From: Candidatus Roseilinea sp.
GTDB lineage: Bacteria > Chloroflexota > Anaerolineae > J036 > Brachytrichaceae
DNA length: 64,000 nt
NCBI GenBank assembly: GCA_026003755.1
Contig: BPHV01000001.1
Span: 842,393-906,392 of the forward strand
Reading direction: 5' to 3'
The position numbers were made by a program, and so were the translations under genes. The notes beneath the pieces were generated by a model, which was not told where the DNA came from, did no database searches, and saw only the letters and a list, made by a program, of their open reading frames with translations. Positions 1-8,432 of this stretch are shown here, in pieces (position 1 is the first letter of the stretch; each line of letters starts with the position of its first letter).

Positions 1-672
1 CAGCCATACAACCAGGCGGCCTTGCCAATGGGAATATTGACGCAGCCGTGACTCATGGGCTGGCCAAAATTGTTGTGCCAATATGTGCCGTGCAAGGCAT
101 AGCCACCCTTGAAGTACATCACATAGGGCACGTTGGGCAAATCGTAACCTCTGCCCCGCATGTGTTGCGAATCAAATTTGCGATAGATGCGAAAGACGCC
201 GCGCACCGTCGGCGTATCCTGCGCCCCGGTCGAAACCAGCGTGGTCATCACCATCCGGCCATCCTCCCAGGCGATCAGCCGCTGCTCGTCCAGGATGACT
301 TCAATCCACTTTCCCCCGGCGCATCGGCACGGATTTCGCGTCATACACCGCCGCGTCCGGCGCATCCTGCGGCAAGGATGCAGCCACCGTCGGTTGGACG
401 CGGACGGGTTGCGCCGGCGCTTGTGCCACCGCCGCAACGCGCGACGATGGAGCGGTGGGAAGCGTCGGGGCCACAGCAGGCGAAGCAGCCTGGCGGGCAT
501 CTTCTGGCGCCGTGACCTGTCGGGGTTGAGTCTGCGCGGCTTCGCGAGCTAAGCGCTGGGCCGCCGGTCGCGCCTGGCGCTCCGCCGAGACGACCAGCGG
601 GACGGCGGCCAACAGCAGTGCCATCATCACACACAGCGCAACTAATCGCAGCAGCCTTGCGAGAAACGCCAT
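1..672 (-). pseudogene. L,D-transpeptidase (YkuD family), frameshifted and cut by the window edge
   Basis: L,D-transpeptidases form 3-3 peptidoglycan cross-links outside the membrane. The N-terminal part, starting at the ATG ending at 672, has a hydrophobic signal/anchor (FLARLLRLVALCVMMALLLA) and an Ala/Pro-rich linker. It then runs into a TGA at 301-303. Shifting by one base restores a classical YkuD domain: KWIEVILDEQRLIAWEDG, then LHGTYWHNNFGQPMSHGCVN with the catalytic SHGC cysteine near the window edge. The switch falls in a run of five G (C5 at 313-317 on the plus strand), and four G would give one continuous protein. So this is either a sequencing/assembly indel or a recently broken gene. 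The C-terminus lies outside the window. Confidence 0.85.
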
Positions 673-755
673 CGTCAGCAGCGGTATTGTAGGCCAACCG
701 ATGCGGGTCAAGGATCAAACGCACAGAGCAGCCGTCCGCCCCGTCCTTAAATTTT

Positions 756-1637
756 TCATGGGGTCTCGCCGCGCAGAAAACACAGCATCCCCTCGACGAT
801 GCCCTGCGCTACCACCTGCGGCCGGCCTTCCAGCAACTGCCGGTCGAGATCCATGAAGCCGGTCTCGATGATCGCAGCCGGCGTCTCAGGCGCAATCTCA
901 TCAAAGGCGTGATACTGCGTCATGTCGCGCGTGACGGTGTTGGCATGGAAGCGCAGGCCGGTGCGCGCCCCATAACGCGCCGTCAAACAGGCGACTAGGC
1001 GATCCGCCTCATCCGGCGCTCGGCTGTGCGCGGCGCGCGCCACCTTGAAGCCGGTGGCGAAATCGTTAATGCGCGCGCACGAGTCGGCATGGATGCTGAG
1101 CAAGGCGCGCGCCCGATAGCCACGCAACCGCGGATCAAACTCATCCAGCACATCCACGATGTAGCCTTCGGCGCGCAACACCTCGGCCACGCGAGTCGCA
1201 TGTGCAAAATTCAGCGCGGCCTCGGTCAAGCCATCGTCGCACACCGCGCCGCTATCGTGGCCGCGATGCCCGCTGACGATGCCGATGCGCGCTGCATCCT
1301 GCGTCGCCATGGCCGCGCTGCGCGTCGCTGCGAGCCACGCGGCATCGGCTGTAGCTTGCGCCTGCGCATCTGCCGACAGCCAGCGCGGCGCATCCTGCAG
1401 CGCGATGATCGCCGCACCGGTGAGCGCCATCGCCAACGCCAGCCCAATCAACCGGCGGCGAGCTGCGCGTGGAAAGACGGCCGCCGTCTCATGCTCCGGC
1501 GCAGGAGCGGCGCCGGCAGCAGCGACCTGCCGCGACTGGGCGCGCGCCCGGCTTTTGCCGGCGGCTTGGGCGCGACGGATGCTGCTGCGCTGCACGCGCC
1601 GATCCTTGGCGCGCTTGTGCGTCGGAGCGCGCTTCAC
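756..1637 (-). CDS. N-acetylmuramoyl-L-alanine amidase (Amidase_3 family), membrane anchored
   Basis: Zinc amidase that would cut the bond between MurNAc and L-Ala in peptidoglycan. The 293-aa protein has a very basic N-terminus (about residues 1-40), one membrane segment (RRLIGLALAMALTGAAIIAL) and a C-terminal Amidase_3 domain from about residue 118. The zinc and catalytic residues are visible: His in SGHRGHDSG, Glu in GLTEAALN, His in SIHADS and the catalytic Glu in IIETGF. The first motif is less canonical than the usual DPGHGG. The start is GTG and overlaps the stop of the upstream GNAT gene as GTGA, so translation is probably coupled. It acts on the outer side of the membrane. Confidence 0.85.
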   Translation of the reverse strand: MKRAPTHKRAKDRRVQRSSIRRAQAAGKSRARAQSRQVAAAGAAPAPEHETAAVFPRAARRRLIGLALAMALTGAAIIALQDAPRWLSADAQAQATADAAWLAATRSAAMATQDAARIGIVSGHRGHDSGAVCDDGLTEAALNFAHATRVAEVLRAEGYIVDVLDEFDPRLRGYRARALLSIHADSCARINDFATGFKVARAAHSRAPDEADRLVACLTARYGARTGLRFHANTVTRDMTQYHAFDEIAPETPAAIIETGFMDLDRQLLEGRPQVVAQGIVEGMLCFLRGETP

Positions 1638-2563
1638 GCGATCCCCCCCGGCGCTTCGCGCGTCAGCACTTTGCGCATGACCGGCAGCTTCTCGCCCACC
1701 GGCGCGAACCCCAGCCGGCGATACAGCCTCTGCGCCACGCGATTGCCGGCCTGCGTGTTGAGCGAGACCAAGCGCGCGCCAGCCTGCGCCAACCGCATCA
1801 CCACGTCACAAAGCAATCCCGCGCCAATTCCCCGACGGCGCAATTCCGGCCAAACGGCCAACCGCACAACGTGCCCATTCTCCCCATTTAGGACCGCACA
1901 CGCATAGCCCACCAGCGCCCCGCCGTACACGGCCACTGTGGTTGCGAACGCCCGCGCCGCGGCGCGCCGCATCAGCACAGGCGCGTAGCGCCATGGCTCA
2001 TCAAAGGCGCGCGCATCCAGGGCGCATAACGCTTCGAGATCGGCCGTGTGCGCCAAGCGCACCTGCAAGCCGGCAAGGCGCGGCATCGCTTTCAAGATGC
2101 GCCGCGGCTCGACCTGGAAGGTGAGCAAGTGCTCAACGATGCGATAGCCTAGATCGCGCAGATAAGGCTTGATCCACTCAGACGGATGAACGAGGCACCA
2201 TACCTCGCACACGCCGTGCGCTGCCAGTCGTGCTTCGGCCTCGCCGCACACATTGGCCAAGTGCGTCGCGGGCGACAGGCCATCGGCGACGGCGCACCAG
2301 CGCAACCAGGCCACTCCGGCGCATGTCGCATCGAGCGCATCGGCCTCGGCTAGATCGAGCGGCGTGAGCAGGAGCGCCGCGTCGCCATCGTCAAACGACC
2401 ACAGATCGCTGGCGATCCACTCATCCAAATCCCACCAATCGAGGCGATCGACGATGCGCCGCGCACGCCGCAAACGGGCGAGCCACGCGCTGCGCGCGGC
2501 CGACGCGCCGACTTCAGGGTTTCTTGTATACGCGGAATTCCAATTCCACTCGCTGAAAGTAGC
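1634..2563 (-). CDS. GNAT family N-acetyltransferase
   Basis: The C-terminal half (about residues 155-300) is a GNAT fold. It has the acetyl-CoA loop in VVRLAVWPELRRRGIGAGLL (pattern RxxGxG/A) followed by LNTQAGNRVAQRLYRRLGFAPVGE, the typical end of RimI-like acetyltransferases. The N-terminal half (SDLWSFDDGDAALLLTPL, AWLRWCAVADG) may be a second degenerate GNAT repeat. The substrate cannot be told. The start is uncertain: this ATG overlaps the upstream gene by about 50 bp with no clear ribosome binding site, and a TTG at 2473 would avoid the overlap. The stop overlaps the amidase start by four bases, so the two look like one transcription unit. Confidence 0.75.
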   Translation of the reverse strand, partial: ATFSEWNWNSAYTRNPEVGASAARSAWLARLRRARRIVDRLDWWDLDEWIASDLWSFDDGDAALLLTPLDLAEADALDATCAGVAWLRWCAVADGLSPATHLANVCGEAEARLAAHGVCEVWCLVHPSEWIKPYLRDLGYRIVEHLLTFQVEPRRILKAMPRLAGLQVRLAHTADLEALCALDARAFDEPWRYAPVLMRRAAARAFATTVAVYGGALVGYACAVLNGENGHVVRLAVWPELRRRGIGAGLLCDVVMRLAQAGARLVSLNTQAGNRVAQRLYRRLGFAPVGEKLPVMRKVLTREAPGGIA

Positions 2564-3734
2564 CATCGGGATCGCCGTCGAGCGGCAGCAACTGCAGATT
2601 CCGCACCTCAACTTCGACGCGCAGTGTGGAGGTGGCGATCTCGAAGATGCCCGGCCCCGCCTGCACCAGCTCGCCGCGCGTCGCCAGCTTGCTGCGCATC
2701 ACGTTGTTGCGATAAGCGTAGGGGGTGAGCATCACCTTCGTCGTGCTCTGGAAGTCGTTCTTATCGAACGTCCAGATCGCCAACGCGATCACCCGCGAGG
2801 GCGACGTCAGGCTGACGCGATCGGCGACCGATGCGCCGCACTCGCCGATCAATTCGCCGCTCGTCGCGCTGATCTGGAACCCTTCATCGAAGTTCTCGTT
2901 GCCATGCTCATAAACCGCGTGAAAGGTGTTGATGAGGGATTCGCCGGGCAACGGCGAACCGACGCGCACCGGCGCCGGCGCATAGACGGCGGGGATGGTG
3001 CCAGGCTCAGTGGGGGCGGCCGCCGGCGTCGCTGCGGCAACCTGCCCATCATTGAGGTTGACATGGATCCCAGTCCCCGGGCGCGCTTCGGCTTCGCCAG
3101 CGGCGCGAGGCGCAACGACCGATGCAATGGCAGACACCGGCGCGGGCTTGAGCAAACGCACGATGAGCAGCAGCAGGCCGGTCAACACGGCGATCCACAA
3201 CAACAGCAGCAATCCGCCGAGCAACGCGGCATTCCGGCGCGCCTCGATCACCGACTGAGCAATCACAGGCGGCTGGTCTTTCACCTGCTCCAGACGTTCA
3301 GCCAGTAAAGTGAGGCTGTTCTGATCCGCCAACGTGAACCATCCCTGGTCGGGATTGGCGCCTTCGCGGGCGTTTTCGTTGCGGGCGACCTGCTCGGCGC
3401 TGCGAACCATGGCCAGCGCCTCGATCGGCGTGGCATCGCCGGTCGTCACACCCAGCGCCTGTTGCGCTTGGGTCAAGGCGGCTTCGGGTTGACCGATCTG
3501 CACGCCTTGGGCATAGCGCGCCGCTACGCGGGCGACATACACATCGCGATAGTCGGGCCGGTCGCCGGCGGGATCGAAGCGCAAGAAGCGCGGCGGCGCA
3601 TCCCGCAGGATGATATCGGCCGGCACCCAAGCGTACACCAGATAGGCGGCACAGGCGACGCCGATGAGAAAACCGATGACCAATGCGACGGTGACGATGA
3701 ACCAGCGATTGAAGCCCCAAGCGTCGCTCTTCAT
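2514..3734 (-). CDS. Hypothetical protein with two membrane segments
   Basis: I do not recognise a family. From the chosen ATG (MKSDAWGFNRWF) the protein has a first membrane segment (FIVTVALVIGFLIGVACAAYLVYAW) and a roughly 130-residue loop with an Ala/Gln-rich helical stretch. A second membrane segment follows (ALLGGLLLLLWIAVLTGLLLLIVRLL), then a Pro/Ala-rich linker and a C-terminal domain (about residues 265-405) that looks like beta-sandwich sequence and ends EFRVYKKP. Membrane topology puts the loop outside and the C-terminal domain inside, or the reverse. It heads the GNAT-amidase unit. An upstream in-frame ATG at 3770 is less likely because it runs into the divergent met promoter. Confidence 0.6.
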   Translation of the reverse strand: MKSDAWGFNRWFIVTVALVIGFLIGVACAAYLVYAWVPADIILRDAPPRFLRFDPAGDRPDYRDVYVARVAARYAQGVQIGQPEAALTQAQQALGVTTGDATPIEALAMVRSAEQVARNENAREGANPDQGWFTLADQNSLTLLAERLEQVKDQPPVIAQSVIEARRNAALLGGLLLLLWIAVLTGLLLLIVRLLKPAPVSAIASVVAPRAAGEAEARPGTGIHVNLNDGQVAAATPAAAPTEPGTIPAVYAPAPVRVGSPLPGESLINTFHAVYEHGNENFDEGFQISATSGELIGECGASVADRVSLTSPSRVIALAIWTFDKNDFQSTTKVMLTPYAYRNNVMRSKLATRGELVQAGPGIFEIATSTLRVEVEVRNLQLLPLDGDPDGYFQRVELEFRVYKKP

Positions 3735-3763
3735 AATGAGCGATTCTACTTGTGAATTAGGGC

Positions 3764-3792
3764 TTGACAAGCACTTCGTAAATCGCTATATT
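3764..3792 (+). promoter_or_regulatory. Sigma-70 type promoter of the met operon
   Basis: A perfect -35 box TTGACA (3764-3769), 17 bases, then -10 box TATATT (3787-3792). Transcription would start near 3800, just ahead of the SAM riboswitch, so the whole riboswitch is in the leader. It lies in the divergent gap between the two-span membrane protein and metY. Confidence 0.8.
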
Positions 3793-3830
3793 TCGTAGCC
3801 GTTCGGAAAAGAGAATATCGCCCGATCGCG

Positions 3831-3993
<163 letters not shown>

Positions 3994-4018
3994 GCAGCGG
4001 CAGTTACGAATTGCTCAT

Positions 4019-4058
4019 GCCCTCTTGTCTTACCGCGCAAGAGGGCTGTTCGCTTTTC
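4019..4058 (+). terminator. Riboswitch-controlled intrinsic terminator
   Basis: GCCCTCTTG (4019-4027) pairs perfectly with CAAGAGGGC (4038-4046) and is followed by a T-rich stretch (TGTTCGCTTTT). It lies 25 bases after the SAM aptamer and about 100 bases before metY. It is the expected expression platform. I did not work out the competing antiterminator pairing. Confidence 0.75.
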
Positions 4059-4154
4059 CGCAACGCGCATAAACGGTTGCGTATTGCGTGATGCGCATCG
4101 CGCAAAGGGATGCGCCATACGCATGAGCGACAAAAAGGAGTAACTTGATAAACC

Positions 4155-5483
4155 ATGTCTAACCATTCGTTTCACTTCGACACACAAGTTCTGCACGCCG
4201 GGACCAGACCCGATCCGACGACGAATGCGCGCGCGGTGCCGATCTATCAGACCACGTCGTACCAGTTTCGCGACACCGACCACGCGGCCAATCTGTTCGG
4301 GCTGAAAGAATTCGGCAACATCTACACGCGCATTATGAACCCGACCAACGACGTGGTCGAGCAGCGGCTGGCTGCACTCGAAGGCGGCGTTGGCGCGCTG
4401 GTGACGGCATCCGGCCAGGCAGCGGAGACGTTCGCCATCCTCAACCTCGCCCAGGCCGGCGACCACATCATCAGCTCGGCGTCGCTCTACGGCGGCACCT
4501 ACAACCTCTTCCACTACACCCTGCCCAAACTGGGCATCGAGGTCACGTTTGTGGATCCCACCGACCCGGAGAACTTCCGGCGCGCCATCCGACCAAACAC
4601 CAAGGCCATTTACGGCGAATCGGTGGGCAACCCCAAGCTCGACATCTTTCCCTTTGAAGAGGTCGCAGCCATTGCGCACGAAAACAGCCTGCCGCTGATC
4701 ATTGACAACACCACGCCGACGCCCTACTTGTTGCGGCCGATCGAGTGGGGCGCCGACATCGTGGTGCACTCAACAACCAAATACATCGGCGGCCATGGCC
4801 TCAGCATCGGCGGCGCAATTGTGGATTCCGGCAAGTTCGACTGGAGCAAGAGCTGGCGCCACGACGCCTACTTCAACAAGCCCGACCCCAGCTACCACGG
4901 CCTGGTGTATTCCCAGCTCGGCGCGCCGGCCTACATCCTCAAGGCGCGCTTGACCCTGCTGCGCGACATCGGCGCGGCGCAAAGCCCCTTCAACTCTTTC
5001 TTGAACATCATCGGCCTGGAGACGCTGCACGTCCGCATGGAACGCCACATCCAGAACGCCAACGCAGTGGCCGAGTGGCTATCGAAGAGCCCCTACGTCT
5101 CTTGGGTGACCCATCCCAGCCTGCCCAGCCACCCGCAGCATGAAAAGATCAAGCGCATGGCCCCTAAGGGATTAACCGCGCTGGTGGGCTTCGGCATCAA
5201 GGGCGGACGCGAGGCCGGCCGACAATTCATCAACAACCTGAAGCTGTTCTCGCACTTGGCCAACATCGGCGACGCCAAGTCGCTGGCCATCCATCCCGCC
5301 ACCACTACGCACTCGCAACTGACGCCCGAAGAGCAACGGGCCACCGGCGTGACCGACGACTTTATACGTCTGAGTATCGGCCTGGAGGATATCCGCGACA
5401 TCATCTGGGACCTCGAGCAGGCGCTGGAGGCAGCCGTAGCGGCGGTGAGCAACGGTCATAAAAAGGATGCCGTGGCGGCCTAA
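4155..5483 (+). CDS. metY: O-acetylhomoserine sulfhydrylase (MetY)
   Basis: PLP enzyme of the Cys/Met metabolism family that makes homocysteine from O-acetylhomoserine and sulfide in the cytosol. At 442 aa it has the longer length of O-acetylhomoserine sulfhydrylases rather than the roughly 390 aa of cystathionine gamma-synthase. The PLP lysine is in HSTTKYIGGHG (Lys209), and the cofactor-binding YQTTSYQF and NTTPTPYL segments are clear. It is the first gene behind the SAM riboswitch and is followed by metX, the enzyme that supplies its substrate. Use of O-succinylhomoserine instead cannot be excluded from sequence alone. Confidence 0.93.
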   Translation: MSNHSFHFDTQVLHAGTRPDPTTNARAVPIYQTTSYQFRDTDHAANLFGLKEFGNIYTRIMNPTNDVVEQRLAALEGGVGALVTASGQAAETFAILNLAQAGDHIISSASLYGGTYNLFHYTLPKLGIEVTFVDPTDPENFRRAIRPNTKAIYGESVGNPKLDIFPFEEVAAIAHENSLPLIIDNTTPTPYLLRPIEWGADIVVHSTTKYIGGHGLSIGGAIVDSGKFDWSKSWRHDAYFNKPDPSYHGLVYSQLGAPAYILKARLTLLRDIGAAQSPFNSFLNIIGLETLHVRMERHIQNANAVAEWLSKSPYVSWVTHPSLPSHPQHEKIKRMAPKGLTALVGFGIKGGREAGRQFINNLKLFSHLANIGDAKSLAIHPATTTHSQLTPEEQRATGVTDDFIRLSIGLEDIRDIIWDLEQALEAAVAAVSNGHKKDAVAA

Positions 5484-5507
5484 CACCGGCCGATCGGCCA
5501 GTCCGGA

Positions 5508-5542
5508 GATCGCGGGGCGGCGCTTGTCGCTGCCCCGCGATC
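5508..5542 (+). other. Intercistronic stem-loop between metY and metX
   Basis: GATCGCGGGGC pairs with GCCCCGCGATC around a short loop. There is no T-run after it, so it is more likely an mRNA-stabilising or processing hairpin than a terminator. Confidence 0.5.
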
Positions 5543-5557
5543 CCGCATCTAAGTATC

Positions 5558-6670
5558 GTGCTCGTCAAAACGCAATACTTTCACTACGACGGCGAGATCC
5601 AGCTACAGAGCGGCGCGACGCTCGGCCCCATCACGCTGGCGTATGAAACGTATGGCCAGTTGAACAACGATCGCAGCAATGCGATCCTCATCTGCCACGC
5701 CTGGAGCGGCGATGCGCATGTCGCCGGCCGACACTCGCCCGACGATCCCAAACCCGGTTGGTGGGATGACGCCGTCGGGCCGGGCAAAGCCTTCGACACC
5801 GACAGGTACTTCGTCGTCTGCTCGAACGTCATCGGCGGGTGCGGCGGGAGCACCGGCCCATCATCCATCAACCCGAGGACCGGCCGACCGTATGGGCTGA
5901 GCTTCCCCATTGTGACCATTGCGGACATGGTCGAGGCGCAGCGTTTGCTGACCGATCACTTGGGCATCGAGCGATGGCTGACGGTCGCCGGCGGCAGCAT
6001 GGGCGGAATGCAGGCCCTGCAGTGGACGGTCTCGTATCCCGCTCGCGTGCGCAGCGCGATTGTGTTGGCGGCGACCGCGCGCCTATCGCCGCAAACCATC
6101 GCCCTGAACGAAGTGCCACGCCAGGCCATCTATGCCGACCCCAACTGGAACAACGGCGATTACTACGGCAAGACGCCGCCGAACGCTGGGTTGGCCGTAG
6201 CGCGCATGATCGGCCACATCACCTTCCTGAGCGACACTTCCATGCGCGAGAAGTTCGGCCGACGCTTGAGCAACGGCAGCGAAGGCTACGGCTGGCGCTT
6301 CGACCCGGAGTTCGAGGTGGAGCGCTATCTGAACTATCGCGGCCACTCATTCACCAAGCGCTTTGACGCCAACTCGTTCCTCTACCTGAGCAAGGCGATG
6401 GACTATTTCGATCTATCCTATGGCCTACCCTCGCTGGCCGACGCCTTTCGCAAGGTGACGGCCAAGTTCCTGGTCGTGAGCTACACCTCAGATTGGCTCT
6501 ATCCATCGTGGCAGTCGAAGGAACTGGTGCGCGCGCTGCTGCAGAACGACATTGACGTCACCTACGTCGAGATAGACAGCCACTACGGCCATGACGCGTT
6601 TTTGCTAGAAGTGGATAGGCTGGCGGAGCTGACGCGCGATTTCTTGAAACGTGTTGAGTCAGCACACTAA
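5558..6670 (+). CDS. metX: Homoserine O-acetyltransferase (MetX)
   Basis: Alpha/beta hydrolase-fold acyltransferase that activates homoserine for direct sulfhydrylation by MetY. The nucleophile elbow GGSMGG puts the serine at residue 147. The substrate-binding NVIGGCGGSTGPSS and the C-terminal acid and histidine (YTSDWLYP, DSHYGHDAFL) are all present, so the triad is intact. Length (370 aa) is normal. The start is GTG. The acyl donor (acetyl-CoA or succinyl-CoA) cannot be read from the family alone; pairing with a MetY-type enzyme favours acetyl. Confidence 0.92.
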   Translation: MLVKTQYFHYDGEIQLQSGATLGPITLAYETYGQLNNDRSNAILICHAWSGDAHVAGRHSPDDPKPGWWDDAVGPGKAFDTDRYFVVCSNVIGGCGGSTGPSSINPRTGRPYGLSFPIVTIADMVEAQRLLTDHLGIERWLTVAGGSMGGMQALQWTVSYPARVRSAIVLAATARLSPQTIALNEVPRQAIYADPNWNNGDYYGKTPPNAGLAVARMIGHITFLSDTSMREKFGRRLSNGSEGYGWRFDPEFEVERYLNYRGHSFTKRFDANSFLYLSKAMDYFDLSYGLPSLADAFRKVTAKFLVVSYTSDWLYPSWQSKELVRALLQNDIDVTYVEIDSHYGHDAFLLEVDRLAELTRDFLKRVESAH

Positions 6671-6769
6671 TCGGCCACCGGCGGCCCAAGCCGGTGCTTT
6701 GCCCCGATGTGAAAGCCCGCGGCCTGACCCTTTGCGGGGCGCGCATATTCGCCTCGCAGAGCAGCACCG

Positions 6770-7363
6770 ATGACCCTCAACGGAAGACGTCCCGACCTCG
6801 ACGCCATCATTGCGCTGATCCCGCCCAAAGCCCGCGTGCTCGATCTGGGCTGCGGCGATGGCGAATTGCTGGCGCGGTTGATACACGAGCGCCAAGTCCT
6901 GGCCCGTGGCGTGGAATTGAGCGAAGCCAACGTGCGGGCTTGCATCGCACGTGGGCTATCGGTGCGCCAAGGCAACATTGATGAAGGACTGGCCGACTAC
7001 CCCGATGGCGCATTCGACTACGTCATCCTCAGCCAGACGCTGGCTTACCTGGATCATCCAGCGTCGGTCGTGAACGAGATGTTGCGCGTGGGGCGACGCG
7101 CAGTGATCTCGTTCGAGAACGCCGGCTACTGGCGCGTGCGCTGGCGCGTGTTGCGCGGCCAGGGCGTCGGCAGCGACTTGTGCTCCGGCGAGGGGCGCGC
7201 GCGGGCGATCACGCTGCCGCAATTCGAAGCGCTGGCGGCGTGCGTCCAGGCGAAAATCGAGTCGGTCCGATTATTCGCAGGCGACAAGCCGGTGCGCGCT
7301 TTTCCCACCTGGCAAGCGCGCATCGCCATCTACGTCTTGAGCCGGGCGCGAGCTATGGTATAG
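6770..7363 (+). CDS. metW: Methionine biosynthesis protein MetW (SAM-dependent methyltransferase fold)
   Basis: The 197-aa protein matches MetW. It has the SAM-binding motif VLDLGCGDGELL near residue 22, then EANVRACIARGLSVRQGNID, the motif DYVILSQTLAYLDHP and the C-terminal ISFENAGYWRVRWRVL and RALFPTWQ-like region. MetW is known to sit next to metX and to stimulate homoserine acyltransferase activity in some bacteria. Its own enzymatic role is not settled. It is third in the riboswitch-controlled operon, about 100 bases after metX. Confidence 0.9.
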   Translation: MTLNGRRPDLDAIIALIPPKARVLDLGCGDGELLARLIHERQVLARGVELSEANVRACIARGLSVRQGNIDEGLADYPDGAFDYVILSQTLAYLDHPASVVNEMLRVGRRAVISFENAGYWRVRWRVLRGQGVGSDLCSGEGRARAITLPQFEALAACVQAKIESVRLFAGDKPVRAFPTWQARIAIYVLSRARAMV

Positions 7364-7386
7364 TTGCGCTCTGCTGGCAACAGCGA

Positions 7387-7460
7387 GGAGGCGTGGTGTA
7401 GAGGCCTAACACGCTGCCCTGTCAAGGCAGAGACCGCGGGTTCGAATCCCGTCGCTTCCG
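7387..7460 (+). tRNA. tRNA-Asp (GTC)
   Basis: The cloverleaf folds cleanly. Acceptor GGAGGCG (7387-7393) pairs with CGCTTCC (7453-7459) with one G-U pair, and the discriminator base is G. The D stem is GTGT/ACAC, the anticodon stem CTGCC/GGCAG with loop CTGTCAA and anticodon GTC at 7421-7423. The T stem is GCGGG/CCCGT around TTCGAAT. CCA is not encoded. Confidence 0.96.
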
Positions 7461-7466
7461 CTCGTG

Positions 7467-7504
7467 GCGTATGCCGACCGTAGCCGGTCGGCATATGCGC
7501 TTTT
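7467..7504 (+). terminator. Intrinsic terminator after tRNA-Asp
   Basis: A strong hairpin of 11 perfect base pairs (TATGCCGACCG with CGGTCGGCATA), extended by GCG/CGC around a small bulge, is followed by TTTT. It starts seven bases after the tRNA and ends its transcript. Confidence 0.85.
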
Positions 7505-7601
7505 CGGCCCAGAGCGACGCGCCCAAGTCAACCGCGCATGGTTCCAATGCCCCGCGCGATGGCGGTTCGCTCCTGTCCAGCGGTCTTGCGCCGAACCGGG
7601 T

Positions 7602-8432
7602 TTACCCGCGCGCAGCGCGCAAGCGTGGGTCGAGGTAGTCACGCAAGCCGTCGCCCAGCAAGTTGAAGGCGAGCACCGTGAGGGTGAGCGCCAGGCCGGG
7701 ATAGAACATCGTCCACGGTGCGGTTTGCACAAACTTCCGGCTGTCGTTGAGCATCAGCCCCCATTCCGGCTCCGGGCGTTGTGCGCCTAGCCCGAGAAAG
7801 CTCAGCGCTGAGGTATACAGGATGACGTAGCCCACGTCGAGGCTAATCTGCACCAGCAAGATCGGCAGGATGTTGCGCAACATGTGACGGCTGAGGACTT
7901 GCGCCGTGCCCATGCCGACGGCGCGCGCCGCTTGCACAAACTCGCGCTGCGAGAGCGCCAGCACTTGCCCGCGCGCCAAGCGGGCATACCAGGGCCAGTA
8001 CACGACGCTCAGCGCCAACATCGTATTGGTCAGGTTGTTGCCCAGCGCCGCGCCGATGGCCGAAGCGAGGATCAGCGCCGGGAAGGCCAGAAACACATCC
8101 GTCAGGCGCATCAGCGCGGTGTCCACCCAGCCTCCCAACAGTCCGGCGACTGCGCCGATCAATGTGCCAACCGTCACGGCCACGCTCAGCACCACGACCG
8201 CAACCTGTATCGAAATGCGCGCGCCGCTCAACACACGGCTGAAGATATCTCGGCCGAAGTCATCAGTGCCAAACCAGTGCGCCACAGAGGGTGGTTGTAG
8301 CCGCCGAGCCAGATTTTGTTTGCGCGGGGAATGCGGGGCAAGCGCTTCGCCGAATATCGCGGCCAAGAGGATAAGCGCGCACAGCGCTACGGCTAAGCTG
8401 TTCAGCCGGCTTTGGCGTAAAAACCGCCTCAT
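7602..8432 (-). CDS. Peptide/nickel-type ABC transporter permease, DppC/OppC family
   Basis: Inner-membrane subunit of a dipeptide/oligopeptide importer. The 276-aa protein has an N-terminal OppC-type segment (LNSLAVALCALILLAAIFGEALAPHSP), the HWFGTDDFGRDIFSRVLSGARIS motif, about six membrane spans and the EAA-type cytoplasmic loop (FVQAARAVGMGTAQVLSRHMLRN) that contacts the ATPase. Its start overlaps the stop of the upstream permease gene as ATGA. No ATPase gene (DppD/DppF) follows, so ATP hydrolysis must come from elsewhere in the genome. Confidence 0.93.
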   Translation of the reverse strand: MRRFLRQSRLNSLAVALCALILLAAIFGEALAPHSPRKQNLARRLQPPSVAHWFGTDDFGRDIFSRVLSGARISIQVAVVVLSVAVTVGTLIGAVAGLLGGWVDTALMRLTDVFLAFPALILASAIGAALGNNLTNTMLALSVVYWPWYARLARGQVLALSQREFVQAARAVGMGTAQVLSRHMLRNILPILLVQISLDVGYVILYTSALSFLGLGAQRPEPEWGLMLNDSRKFVQTAPWTMFYPGLALTLTVLAFNLLGDGLRDYLDPRLRAARG

